Shown here: positions 36,033-46,908 of the stretch, one piece after another
How positions within the stretch are numbered: position 1 is the first letter of the stretch
Layout of the letters: every line of letters starts with the position of its first letter
DNA from: Charina bottae
Lineage: Eukaryota; Chordata; Lepidosauria; Squamata; Charinaidae
DNA length: 64,000 nucleotides
Reading direction: 5' to 3'
Assembly (NCBI GenBank): GCA_023362775.1
Contig: JALMGJ010000062.1
Location: forward strand, 767,501 to 831,500
Made by a program: the position numbers and the translations under genes
The notes under the pieces: model-generated
What the model was told of the DNA's origin: nothing
The model's database searches: none
Seen by the model: only the letters and a program-made list of their open reading frames with translations

Positions 36033-36430
36033 CAGGTGGTCCTTGCTTAATCACCATAATTGAGACCAGAATTTCAGTTGTTAAGTGAAGCGGTCATTAA
36101 GCGAATCTGACCCGATTTTACGACCGTTTTTGCAGTGGTCATCAAGCAAATCACCGTAGTCGTTAAGCGACCCACATGGTCGTTAAATGAATCATGCGAT
36201 TCCCCATTGATTTTGCTTGCCAGAAGCCGGCTGGGAAGGTTGAAAATGGCGATCGCATGACCACAGGATGCTGCGATGGTCATAAATGCAAACCGGTTGC
36301 CAAGTGCCCAAATCGTGATCACGTGCGGGGATGCTGCCACGGTTGTAAGTGTGATCACCGGTTGTAAGTTGGGTTTTCAGCACCGTCGTAAGTCTGAACC
36401 ATCACTAAACGGTCATTAAGTGAGGACTAC
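36033..36430 (+). mobile_element. TIR element CAGGTGGTCCT, near complete
   Basis: CAGGTGGTCCTTGCTTAATC follows TA. The right end GTGAGGACTAC has lost its last bases. Confidence 0.8.
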
Positions 36431-36722
36431 TTATTATATATAATTAGAAAGCAGTGGTTCCAAACCGGGGTGAGCAAAACATTGCCACTAAATCCCTGAT
36501 TCATCGAACATGCGAAAGCAACTGCCGAGTTGCCCGCACCCCCTAAAATCACAATTCAGACCTAACTGTGTCGCACGATCCCATTGGTTAGTGTTTGCAA
36601 ACTACGGTTTGGCTTCTTAGACTAGCTTTCCCCTCTGTCTTTAAAGCTGAGTCTGGAATCTGGGCTGGGGAAGGCACAGCCTCTGTCAAGAGGGAAAGAG
36701 AGATGTAAAGGGAGGTTAGCGC

Positions 36723-36727
36723 ACGCG

Positions 36728-36758
<31 letters not shown>
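36723..36758. repeat. (CA)n microsatellite
   Basis: GCACGC start followed by about 13 CA units. Confidence 0.9.
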
Positions 36759-36879
36759 CGGCTGCTCCAGGCCCCAGGCTTGTAAATCACCTCTGCCGGC
36801 TCAGGAGCCGTAGCCAGATTCTGAGACGCCAGGTTGAAAGAGGACATGTTGTTCCACCCTTGGGTCTGGAGTCGGATCG

Positions 36880-37400
36880 AGGCGTTTTGATGAGCGGCAG
36901 CTGATTTGGCTAGCCGAGCGTAGCGTTACCTTCAATTAAAGGGATAAAAATGTGAAATCCGCCGCTGCTGCTCTCCCTGTCGTCCTCCAGTGTGGTTCCT
37001 AAGACGGAAGGAGAGCTGAGGTTTCAAGATGCTGATGAGGGGCCGAGAAATATGTTGGAGAGAGGGTCCTCCTCGGTGAAAGGAGGACAATGTTTCTAAT
37101 CACCCAGCCCCTGTCCACGTCTCTAAGGATCTGAAGCCAGCAATCTTCTCTGGTCGTTTCTCTCCAGCATCTGGTACGCTTCTCCCCTCGGTGCAGGTTT
37201 CATTAACTGCTGGCGGCGGATTGTCATTTCTAAAAAGAACCAAGTCCCAAAACCTCTGTTCTTCCATGGATTGTCTAATCCTCCTTGAAAGGCTTCTAAA
37301 CGGGCCGTTAGCACCGGGTCTCGCAGGAATGAAACGGAAGACGCATCTGCCAATGGGCATTAGAGATCTCCGCTTCTGATTTCGGCGAGCTGGGAGTCAG
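36880..37400. promoter_or_regulatory. Repeat-free complex block, possible regulatory DNA
   Basis: Repeat-free sequence that keeps high complexity, including CAATTAAAGGGAT and CATTAACTGCTGGCGGCGGA. Regulatory function is speculative. Confidence 0.2.
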
Positions 37401-37841
37401 CCGTTCCGTGGCGCTTCCCTTGCGTGGCTCACCGCTGAATTCGAACCCCTTTGGGTGCTACGGATATATAAATATTGTAATAAATAATTTAGCCCTTTGC
37501 TTTGAAGGCTTCTCGAAATGGCCCGCCACCACCGTGGCGTTCCTAAATGTGTTTCTTCCTGAAATATAATTTTTTTAGATTCCTCTTGGTAGTTTTTGGA
37601 TCCCAACCACCAGTATGAGTTCTGGATCTTCTCCTTCTCCAGAAGGAGAAGCAGCAATTCTGGAAGATGAGGCATCCTGCCTGGCTCGCTCAGCCACTGC
37701 TCATGAATTTAGGCCCTTTCAGACTGGAATTCACAGAGAGATTTCCAGCTTGTTCTTCATGCTTTTTAGATGCCCCCAAAACACCCTGAATCTCCCACCC
37801 CCCAAAATAATCACTAGTTGAAACCCAGCTGCCAAAACCAG

Positions 37842-37863
37842 ATCTCTCTCTCTCTCTCTCTCT
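37842..37863. repeat. (TC)n microsatellite
   Basis: Eleven CT/TC units. Confidence 0.9.
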
Positions 37864-38221
37864 GCTGCTTCATTTGAGGACATCTCTTCCCACCAGAAGT
37901 CTTCTCTGCTGCAGTTCTGTGGGGTTCCTTCTGGCTTACCAGAGTTAACAAAACAACTCGAAGGAGACCAAGATTAGAAAATGGCCATCCACAAGCAATT
38001 ATTGGCCAGGAAGCTTGGCCGCAGCTGCTGAAGTGACTCACACTAACAAAGGTGACCCTGGCTTGTACTGGTCAGTGACCGTAATAAATTGAATTGAATT
38101 GAAGGTGACCTTGGCTTTATTGTATGGGATTCTGGGCAGCGATGATGTCCTCAAGCCTTTGAGTGATCCTTAATGGGGCGTCTCAAGGAGAGCGAGTGGC
38201 TGGCATTTTTAGCCTCCTGAG

Positions 38222-39186
38222 TCTACCGGAAATCTACCCACACTAACCAAGTGCTCCACTATCAAAGCAATAACCCAACCTCACACAAGAGGAGCTGTGT
38301 AAGAATACTATTCAGACGAGCACAAACTCACTGCAGCAACCCAGAACACCAGAAAAAGGAAACAGACCACTTATATAGCATCTTCCAGCAAAATGGATAT
38401 CCACACAACTTTATCAAAAAGTGCCTGACCACTCAACCCACCACAGCAAAACCAACAGAAGCTATGAAAAGGATTACACTGCCATACATCAGAAACATCT
38501 CAGAAACTACTAATAGACTGTTACATCCACACGGCATCACTGTAGCACACAAACCAACCAAAACCCTTCAGAACATTGTAAGTAAACCAAAAGACCCAGT
38601 AGCCCAAGAAGAAAAAACAGGAGTTATCTACAACATACAGTGTAAGGACTGTAACAGCCACTATGTAGGACAGACTGGCAGAAGACTAGCAGAACGCATC
38701 CACGAACACCAACTAGCAGTCAGAAGACATGATGAAAACTCCTTAATCTCACAACACATGGACAGACTTAACCATACTTTCAACTGGGAAACTGTGAGCA
38801 TATTAGACCAGGCCAAATCCAAAAATGCTAGAGAATTCCTGGAAGCTTGGCACTCAGACAAAGCAGCCATCAACAGACACATAGAGGTTAACAACATTTA
38901 CATACCATTCATAAGAGACAATAGAATAGCCAGAAGACCAGAACACCCCTGGGCCAGCAATCAACAACAAGATATGCATAGATTAACAGCAAGATTAGCA
39001 GCAGAGGAGCAATCAAACAACACAATAGACCTTAATCAAGGAACTATTAACTCAGTCAATCACCCAAGCAGCAAACAACAGCCCAATCAAGGAACTACCA
39101 AGGAGAGTACAAGACCCCCACCAACACAGGCAGGACAAGCCAGGGTATATAAACAGAGAGCAAGTTCCACTCCCTTTTCGCACTGA
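38222..39186 (+). CDS. Penelope-like RT C-terminus plus GIY-YIG endonuclease (partial)
   Basis: The frame is open from the truncation point to TGA at 39184-39186; any listed start codon, such as GTG at 38251, is arbitrary because the 5' part is missing. The first residues, YRKSTHTNQVLHYQSN then HKRS, match the thumb region that ends Penelope-type reverse transcriptases. About 110 residues further, LPYIRNISETTNRLL and KPTKTLQNI form the usual linker. Then come VIYNIQCKDC and YVGQTGRRLAERIHEH (about 38624-38712), the GIY-YIG nuclease core with its conserved tyrosines and arginine, followed by a Cys/His-containing segment. No internal stop or frameshift is seen across about 320 codons, so the copy is fairly young or the frame is kept by chance. 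It cannot move on its own because the catalytic RT is absent. Confidence 0.9.
39146..39153 (+). promoter_or_regulatory. TATA box in Penelope-like pLTR
   Basis: TATATAAA lies 29 nt upstream of the first base of the hammerhead-like fold, the distance at which transcription normally starts. It also lies inside the endonuclease open frame. Confidence 0.5.
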
Positions 39187-39226
39187 AGATGTTGCCTAGC
39201 CTGGCAATGAAACGTCTGCATGAAAA
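39175..39226 (+). ncRNA. Hammerhead ribozyme-like motif (Penelope-like element)
   Basis: Core box 1 CTGAAGA (39183-39189) fits the CUGANGA consensus. Stem II is TTGCC/GGCAA (39192-39196 with 39203-39207) closed by a 6-nt loop. Core box 2 GAAAC is at 39209-39213, followed by GTC, the usual cleavage triplet. Stem I pairs GCA (39180-39182) with TGC (39217-39219), then TTTTC (39175-39179) with GAAAA (39222-39226) across an AT bulge. Stem III is minimal: ACGT is self-complementary, so activity would favour a dimer. Hammerhead motifs are known in Penelope-like elements; activity here is inferred. Confidence 0.75.
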
Positions 39227-39339
39227 CAACAAGGCTCAGAGAGCACCAAGGACTCCCCACTCCTGAGCATATGATTCATTTCCAAGCCTGGCCAGGTTTG
39301 ATTCGGGAGTTTCCTGGTTTGATTCTGGAGGGAGGACAA

Positions 39340-39697
39340 AGTGGAGATGTCCGGCATCTTCAGCCTGGAGGAAAGAAGACTTCAGGGAGATATGACAGCT
39401 GTCTTCAAATATCTGAAGGGTGTCATGGAGAAATTGAACAAAATTGTTTGGAGATGCTCCAGCAGACAGGACAAGAAAGTTTTAGATTACAAGGAGACAG
39501 ATGTTGGTTGGACTTCAGGAAAGATTTCCTAATGGGAAGACGTGTCCTTCGCTTGGCGTGCTTCAACAGAGGCCGGGGGGCCATTTTCCGGGGATGTTAT
39601 AGTGGTAGATTCCTGCATTGGGCGGGGGGGTGGGGTGGATTAGATGATCTCCAAGTTACCTTCCAACCCTTCCAGCATCTTGCTATAATTCTATGAG
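39340..39697 (+). mobile_element. CR1 LINE 3' end fragment
   Basis: CR1-type 3' sequence including TTCAGCCTGGAGGAAAGAAG and ending GATGATCTCCAAGTTACC, then TAATTCTATGAG. Short frames inside are relics. Confidence 0.75.
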
Positions 39698-39699
39698 AT

Positions 39700-40197
39700 T
39701 TGGAAATGCAAAACTCAAAAATAAGCTTCAGACAATTGTTTGCAATTCTGCTCAGTGACCGTAATAAAAATATTCATTCGTTCAAGCTTCAGACAATTGC
39801 CTTTATTGCTTTTCCTCTTTTCCCTTTTGCAGTGATATTTCTAAGGGCAATAGAAGTTTCTGAAAAGGTGCTGTCCTTATGACTGGGTTTGCATAAAACA
39901 TTTAAACCTGGGTTAACCATCTGGAACACCATTATTGTGTGATGCCCAAAACCTATGAAGCTTTCATGACTCACCTCCTGACATTCTTAATCAAAGGAGG
40001 AGTAGGATGAACCCCAGCTGTTCCCAAGGACTTGACCTTGGTCGTAACGCACACACCTCTTGGCCACAACATCACAAAACTGGCACAAGAGCATCACGCT
40101 CTCCCCCAGGAACTGGAAAAGCCTTCAGAAGGGTGCAAACACTTGATAGCCCAAAGCAGTGCAATTCACTGAATCGTGCAAAGCTGCGTGGGGTTTA
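39700..40197. other. Intronic stretch with LINE-tail phrase
   Basis: TCAGTGACCGTAATAAAAA near 39755 matches tails near 27978 and 38072. Otherwise nothing recognised. Confidence 0.4.
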
Positions 40198-40624
40198 CAG
40201 GTAGTCCTCACTTAACGGCTGTTCGTTTAGTGACCGTCCGGAATTACGACGGCACTGAACAAATTGACTTATGACCGTTCCTCGCACTTACGACCGTCAC
40301 AGCGTTCCCTGCGGTTACATGATCAAAATTTAGGCACTTGGCAACTGTTGCTCATTTACGACAGTTGCAGCGTCCCACGGTCATGTGATCGCCGTTTTCA
40401 ACCTTCCCAGCCGGCTTCTGATAAGCAAAATCAATAGGGAACCGCATGATTCGCTTAATGACCACACGGTTCACTTAACGCCCGTGTGATTCACTTAACG
40501 TCCACGGTGATTTGCTTAAGGACCGCCGCAGAAATAGTCGTAAAATCAGCTCCGGATTCGCTTAACAACCGCTTAGCGACCTAAATTCCGGTCCCAATTG
40601 TGGTCATTAAGCGAGGACTGCCTG
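40198..40624 (+). mobile_element. TIR element CAGGTAGTCCT, complete
   Basis: Starts CAGGTAGTCCTCACTTAACG and ends GCGAGGACTGCCTG, with TA on both sides. 427 bp, no coding capacity. Confidence 0.88.
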
Positions 40625-41254
40625 TATTATGTTTGAATGTGAACGTGGTGGTTTGTCAATTGTACGTTTGGGGCTTTGCCTGTTTTCTGCACCCAGCCAA
40701 TTTTGGCTGATTCAACAAGCCCCATTAAGCAGGCTGCGGTTGAATGCTCTGTGTGAAGCAGGTCTTAGGGTGACCCCAAGGATTAGCGAAGGAAGAGGAG
40801 AACCAGATCGGTTTCTTTCTATGAGGACTCACGATGGGAATGTCAGTACATTTTTAATCCCCTAACAAGCTTTAGGTCTATGGTTGGGCGGATCCTGAGC
40901 GTGACCCTTTTCAGGCCCCGCTCCGTCATCCTGTCACTAAGAAGGCGGCCAGGCAGGACCGGATAGATTGGCGTCAGACGGGCGGACGTTGCTTCCTTTT
41001 CAGGTGGATTTTGAAAAGCAGTTCCTCTTTCCAGCTGTTTCCGCCTTTCTGGATGCTTTCGCGTCAAGGTCTCGCCTGGATTTGCAGAACGTTCCCCCCC
41101 CCTTCTGACGAAGGCGTCCGCCCTCCCTCCCTCCTTCCCTGCCCTTCCCCATGGCTCCAGATGAATTTGTATAGGTCTGATGTGGAACTGAAGGCCCCCC
41201 CCCACACACACACACTAGGCATCCAGGACCTCCCCACCTCACCGAATCTCGCTT
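40625..41254. other. Intronic stretch
   Basis: No exon or named repeat. Short C-runs and a brief CA run near 41205. Confidence 0.4.
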
Positions 41255-41345
41255 TTTTATTTATTTATTGTTTGATTTATATCACCGCCCATCTCCCCCC
41301 ACAAGGGGACTCTGGGCGGTTTACAACAAAATTAATTAATTAAAA
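41255..41345 (-). mobile_element. L2-like LINE 3' tail
   Basis: TTTATTTATTG, then CACCGCCCATCTCC and GACTCTGGGCGGTTTAC: the reverse complement of the hairpin tail described at 11480-11590. Confidence 0.65.
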
Positions 41346-41436
41346 GCATATAAAATACAATACATTATTCCAATTTAATTAGATATAAATATATAAATAT
41401 AGATATATTAAAAAATTTTAATATAGATATAAATAT

Positions 41437-41774
41437 GGGGCGTGGTGGCTCAGCGGGTGAGGCGCCAGGCTTGTCGATTGGAAGATCGCAAGTTCGGAGG
41501 TTCGAATCCCTAGCCCTGCGTGACGGAGTGAGCTCCCGCACTCACCCCAGCTCTTGCCAACCTAGCAATTCGAAAGCATGCAAATGCAAGTAGATTAATA
41601 GGTACCACTTCGGTGGGTAGGTAACAGCGTTCCGCGCGCGTCATGCCAGCCACATGACCGTGGAAGCGTCTTCGGACAACGCTGGCTCTTTGGCTAACAA
41701 ACGGAGATGAGCACCGGCCCCTAGAGTCGGACACGACTGCACAAATGTGCGGGGGGAACCTTTACCTTTACCTT
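41437..41774 (+). mobile_element. Sauria-type tRNA SINE, copy 3
   Basis: Full-length head-middle-tail. A perfect 10-bp target duplication ATATAAATAT lies at 41427-41436 and 41775-41784. Confidence 0.93.
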
Positions 41775-41784
41775 ATATAAATAT

Positions 41785-43047
41785 ATAAAATCCAAGAGGT
41801 TATGTTATTGTTTAAGGAACTCTATGGTGCCATCTGCTTTTGGCTGCAGATCGCAAACTCAAGAAGCTGTTTGCCAGGAGAGTTAATGAGAAGCAGACAT
41901 AACCTCCTATTCAAGGGCTGTTCAGAAGGGCAGAATGAGGAGGAAGAGCTGGGTGTCCAGCACAAGAATCGCTTTGCTCCCTGGCTCGCCGCACCCAGCT
42001 TTTTACAATGGCGAACCTTCTTTATTTAAAGACAGAAACACCATGCTTTCAAAATTAAATGAATTAGAATGCTTTATTTTTTTTCAAAGTGTCATATGAT
42101 CAGAACCATAGCTTTTTTCCCTACTTCGGGACACACTCCCTCCTTGCGAGTGGATGACCAGAGGTATATTGCAAGCACAAACATGGAGCGGATTCAGCGC
42201 AAAGCGCCATTAAAATGGTGTTTTCAGCAGTGCAGGAGTTGGAGTCAACCGAGGGTCGTTGACGTTCTCCGGTTGTGTTCTCTCTTGCCGCCAAGCCATC
42301 CGTATCAATCCCATTTGCAATCCCGGGAATAGATGCAGCTGCTTTAAGGAACGTAGCCGAGTGTGGTTGGCTGTCCTGAGCAAAATCTCCTCCTCCAAAG
42401 ATCATCAGACGCGGCAGCCACCCAAACGGCGTCAGAAGATTGCCCGATGGGGGAAATTACGGTGGAGCGCAGGATGACGGAAGGATGCATATTCACATGA
42501 TCTTGGGAGGAAAAAAATTCTAGCCTGCTGAAATTGCCGGTTTCCTCCTGAAAATCAAAGCCGAGGATTGGCCACGGCTGATCCCTCCGCGAGCTCTAGA
42601 TCGGTACCATTGGCTACGTTAAGCGGAACCAAATAGGAGCCCGCTTGGAGTGAATCAGCCCAAACAATCATTGCCAGGGACGGTCTCCTGCCGCAAAAGA
42701 AGAAAAACGTTGGCAGGGAAATAGCTGTCATGACGTTCCTCAGGCGTTCCTCAGCTCTTCGTCAAGGTTGGGACACGCCCCAACAGCTTCTCGCCACTTC
42801 CCTGGGGCTGGATTGGAGCCGTTTCACCCACCCACGCTCCTACGGGCTCTGCAGGTAATCGGGCTCTGGTTGCAGCAGAGGGCAGCATCCGGATGACCTT
42901 GATGCATTTAAAAAAAACAAAACAGAGCTTTCATTGCGCCATCGCCTTCTTGACTTTTTGGCCACACCCTACGAATACCCCTGCGAGGACTTGGCCGTGC
43001 CTTCGCCACCAATCACGCTTGGGTCGAAAGAGATTTAATCCAGATGC
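41785..43047. other. Intronic stretch without recognised features
   Basis: No exon, RNA gene or named repeat seen. Confidence 0.4.
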
Positions 43048-43055
43048 AAGATGAG

Positions 43056-43380
43056 GGGCGTGGTGGCTCAGCGGGCAAGACGCCAGGCTTGTCGATCGGA
43101 AGATCGCAAGTTCGGAGGTTCGAATCCCCAGCCCCGCGTGACGGAGTGAGCTCCCGCACTCGCCCCAGCTCTTGCCAACCTAGCAATTCGAAAGCATGCA
43201 AATGCAAGTAGATGAATAGGTACCACTTCGGTGGGTAGGTAACAGCGTTCCGCGTGCGTCATGCCGGCCACATGACCGCGGAAGCATCTTCGGACAACGC
43301 TGGCTCTTCGGCTAAGAAACGGAGATGAGCACCGGCCCCTAGAGTTGGACACGACTGCACAACTGTGTGGGGGGAACCTT
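43056..43380 (+). mobile_element. Sauria-type tRNA SINE, copy 4
   Basis: Full-length, ending early in the tail. The 8-bp duplication AAGATGAG is at 43048-43055 and 43381-43388. Confidence 0.93.
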
Positions 43381-43442
43381 AAGATGAGCCCAATCCTGTC
43401 CATTTATTGCAGGGAGCCAATGTGGAATGAGCTTGGAGCTGG

Positions 43443-43443
<1 letters not shown>

Positions 43444-43495
<52 letters not shown>

Positions 43496-43496
43496 T
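43444..43496. repeat. (ATT)n trinucleotide repeat
   Basis: About 17 uninterrupted ATT units. Confidence 0.97.
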
Positions 43497-43499
43497 TAA

Positions 43500-44987
43500 A
43501 GGATGGTGAAGCTTAGCGCTGCAGTGAAGCAGCAGTTAGATTCCGCCTCTTCCTTCTTCCAGTTGATTAGCTGGTGTCGTACAACACCCGAGACCAGACC
43601 ACGGAGTAGCTGTGGCAATCCAACCTTAGCACGAACCAGGCAATCATATTAAACAAGATCATGTTTCATTGGTGGGGACCCTGCATGCTCTGTGAATGCA
43701 ACTATTCTGTTTGCTTAACCTGGGTTTAGGATTAAACTCATTGCGTGCTTGAGCCCTGCCATAGAGTCCTTTTTCACTCTGTCCTTTCTCCCAGCGTGCC
43801 CTTGGGTTTGGCAAGCACTAAAAATAACCTGAAAATGAGGAATGCTTTCCTGATTGACCCTCTCGCTGAAAAACAGAAAGAATGGGAGAACTTTGAGACA
43901 TCTCTGATGTGCCCCTTGCTTTGTTCTTAACTCAGAGATGGTTTCTCCCATGCGTCTGTTGAATTCAGGATCTGTTCCAGCTGTTTCCAGGGGACCCAGC
44001 AAAATGTTTTTCAACAAGGGATCAGAAAGCAATCTAAAGGCTTTTAGACCGGCAAGACCCGCCGCCATCTTTGCGGCATTGCCAACTGTACCGAGTGAAT
44101 GTCTTTCTCTAGCCACGTGCCAATGCGGGCACGCACGGGGCTTGCGAAAAACCTCACCGCGGAAGTCATCCGATATATTTCTGCACGTTGCCTGCATAAT
44201 GGGGATCGTCGTCGTTAAGAGCAAGCAGGCTGGGGAAAATGGCATTTTAAAAAACCTGCATCTGGGACATTTCTGTAACCCAGAAGAATAACCAAAGAGA
44301 TTGGGGTTAAAAACTCTGTATAAGAGAGGAAAAATGATGCAAAAGCTCAGAAAATTGGAGAACATCATTGGTGCAAGGGGTTTTTGTTTTTTAAGAAATG
44401 GAAACCTTTCGGACCAGACTGTTGTGCTATAATGCAGACATGAAAATAAATTGGATTTATATTGATCTGGGATTTGTTCCTATTTTCAGGGACACATTAG
44501 CTACAGAAAGGTGTATACTGTTTCCCACGAGTCTCGCTAATTTCTCTGAAGCTCGGGCCGGTGTGCTCCACACTTACTTATATTTATTTGAGCTTTATCT
44601 GGAAGTTCCAGCTGGAAGATTTACCTCATTTTAACCTCAGCAACGGCCCTGTGGGGGTGGGGTGGTCTGAGAGAAAGTGACCGGCCCAAAGTCATCCAGG
44701 GAGTTCGGAGTAAAAACTAGGAATTTCAACCAGGGTATTCCCTGTGCCCAGCCTAGCAAGAAATCCCTGGCGTTACCCTTAAGCATTTCACTGACTTCTC
44801 TTCTCCTTTGAAAGACATTTCAAATGCAAATCCTCTTCTCGACTGGATGAAGGAGAATTTTCCTTTGAAATGTCTTCCAGGCTGCTTACATTTAATAAAT
44901 AAATAAATTTAGGTTCATGTTGCATTCACCATGACACTACCCCAAAACTAAAGATGCTTCTTGCTCATTTTATGAGTTCTTATACTA
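43500..44987. other. Intronic stretch without recognised features
   Basis: A 217-codon minus-strand frame (43715-44368) has no recognisable domain or splice context and is treated as chance. Confidence 0.45.
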
Positions 44988-45394
44988 CAGGTTCTCGCTT
45001 AACGGCCACAATTGAGATCGGCATTTTGGTTGCTAAGCGAAGCGGTCATTAAGCGAACCTGACCCGATTTTATGACCTTTTTTGCCACGGTCATTAAGGA
45101 AATCACCATAGTCGTTAAGCGAACCACATGGTCATTAAGTGAATCACATGGTTCCCCGTTGATTTTGCTTGCCAGAAGCTGGCCAGGAAGGTCTAAAATG
45201 GTGATCATGTGACCACGGGATGCTGCGATGGTCATAAATGTAAACCGGTTGCCAAGCACCCAAGTCATGATCATGTGACCGCGGGGACACTGTGATGGTT
45301 GTAAGTGTGAGTACCGGTTGTAAGTCGTTTTTTCCAGCACTGTCGTAAGTCCGAACCATCACTAAACGAATGGTCATTAAGTGAGGACTACCTG
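44988..45394 (+). mobile_element. TIR element CAGGTTCTCG, complete
   Basis: The left end is CAGGTTCTCGCTTAACGG, short by a few bases compared with other copies. The right end is GTGAGGACTACCTG. TA flanks both sides. Confidence 0.88.
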
Positions 45395-45764
45395 TATAGT
45401 CTCTCATTGTATTCAACTGGACTTTTAATTCTCTATCTTGCCTCAATATACATCACATGACGGATGGCCCGCAAGTTCTGTAAATAATAATAGGAAATGA
45501 TGCCAAGTCATCCCTATGGGTGGAATAATGAACTGGTTTTTACGAGAACTAAATATTTCAGTATTTCAACCGTGGCTTTAATGAAAAAAGCACCTTGGTG
45601 GGGACATGTTATCTCTTAAGATGTTACTTAGATCATTCCTAGGTTCCTGGCCAGAACTTGCATGCCCCAAAAGTTGCAAAAATGTGGTCCTTCCTCTTGG
45701 TTCCTTGTCCTGTGTTATCTCTTGATAATAATACTTATTAGTAGTAGAGCTGTGGGAAATATTT

Positions 45765-46070
45765 TTAAAATTGTTTTTATTGCTCTCTAATTAATAGCAG
45801 AAAAACAAAAACAAAACACAAAACACAAAACACAAAAATAATAACAACAAAGATCCATACACTGTCAAGAAGAAGGAAAGAAAACATTAAAAAGTGCTAG
45901 TACAAAAAAGTGAAAAAATAGGACAAAGAAAAAAGAAACTTGGCATAGTATATCATTATAACAGTAAACTTACAACTCTCTCTATATATATATATTTATC
46001 TAATGCAAATATTATTCAGATGCATACTGTATAAATTTCATATATATATCTCCTACTGTATTTTGTATAA
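45765..46070 (-). mobile_element. AT-rich LINE 3' region (tentative L1-like)
   Basis: Repeated ACAAAACACAAAACAC phrases and TATATATATA runs. Resembles 10290-10560. Family not established. Confidence 0.3.
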
Positions 46071-46309
46071 ACGAGTCCCATATTTCATTATACTTGTCCA
46101 TACAAAGTCTACGTCTATAGACCCGTGGGAAATATTAATACTTTCAGATTGCCTTAAACGTTTCTGATGTTTTCTCAACGACCTGTCCTTAGAAAGCAAG
46201 GGAACTCTACAGAGGGGGTTGGACGGTTGCAGTGAGGCCGGGAGTTGGCGCATCCGAGCTGCGCCCAAGGTCTGTCTCCATCCCATCTTCATTTTTACTC
46301 TTTCCTCAG

Positions 46310-46397
46310 GTCTGGCCCTCCATCAGATTATCACCATTACCGTCTCGCTCATCATGGTAATCGCTGCGCTGATCACGACGCTCGTCTTAAAAAATTG
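46310..46397 (+). CDS. AJAP1: AJAP1 transmembrane exon
   Basis: This 88-bp exon lies between a pyrimidine-rich acceptor (TTTCCTCAG) and the donor TG/GTAAGG. It continues the frame from the previous exon (G|GT) and encodes LALHQII followed by a strongly hydrophobic helix ending LVLKN. This is nearly identical to the transmembrane segment of mammalian AJAP1. The last two bases, TG, join the T of the next exon to give cysteine, producing the juxtamembrane CC pair that is probably palmitoylated. The exon is 37 kb from the previous one. Confidence 0.95.
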
Positions 46398-46645
46398 GTA
46401 AGGACGTTCCACCACCATCGTGGGCAAATTCCAAGGGTTGGCACCGAGAGGATCGGAGAAAGGGAAGCATGCCAGGCGGTCTTCCCCAACTTTGGCCATT
46501 CCGGATATGTTGGGGTGCAATGCCCACAATTCTTAAGCTGGTGGCTCATTTTGGGAGTTACAGCCCGATATTCCTCCAGGGTTGGGGAAAGCTTGGGAGC
46601 GCTGAGGATTCAGGGGCATTTCATGTATGTTTTACCCATATATGA

Positions 46646-46908
46646 AGGGGCGGGATGGCTCAGTGGTTAAGATGCCAGGCTTGTTGATCGGAAGGTCAGC
46701 GGTTCGAATCCCTAGCCCTGCGTGCGGAGTGAGCTCCCGCACTCACCCCAGCTCTTGCCAACCTAGCAATTCGAAAGCATGCAAATGCAAGGAGATAAAT
46801 AGGTGCCACTTCGGTGGGAAGGTAACAGCGTTCCGCACGCGTCACGCCGGCCACATGACCGCGGAAGCGTCTTCGGACAGCGCTGGCTCTTCGGCTAAGA
46901 AACGGAGA
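46646..46908 (+). mobile_element. Sauria-type tRNA SINE, copy 5, 3'-truncated
   Basis: The head GGCGGGATGGCTCAGTGG and middle are present. The element stops at AACGGAGAAG and lacks the BovB-like tail. It lies 250 bp after the transmembrane exon. Confidence 0.88.

Larger units (their letters stand above)
38222..39260 (+). mobile_element. 5'-truncated Penelope-like element
   Basis: The insertion is bounded by a 7-bp repeat TCCTGAG at 38215-38221 and 39261-39267. It starts inside the reverse-transcriptase C-terminal region, keeps the endonuclease, and ends with a TATA box, a hammerhead-like fold and a short 3' sequence (CTCAGAGAGCACCAAGGACT). A short flanking duplication with 5' truncation is normal for this class of retroelement. 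Confidence 0.88.

Noticed and set aside
43715..44368. 217-codon minus-strand frame
   Set aside because: No recognisable domain, overlaps frames on the other strand, no splice or promoter context; length is possible by chance in this sequence.
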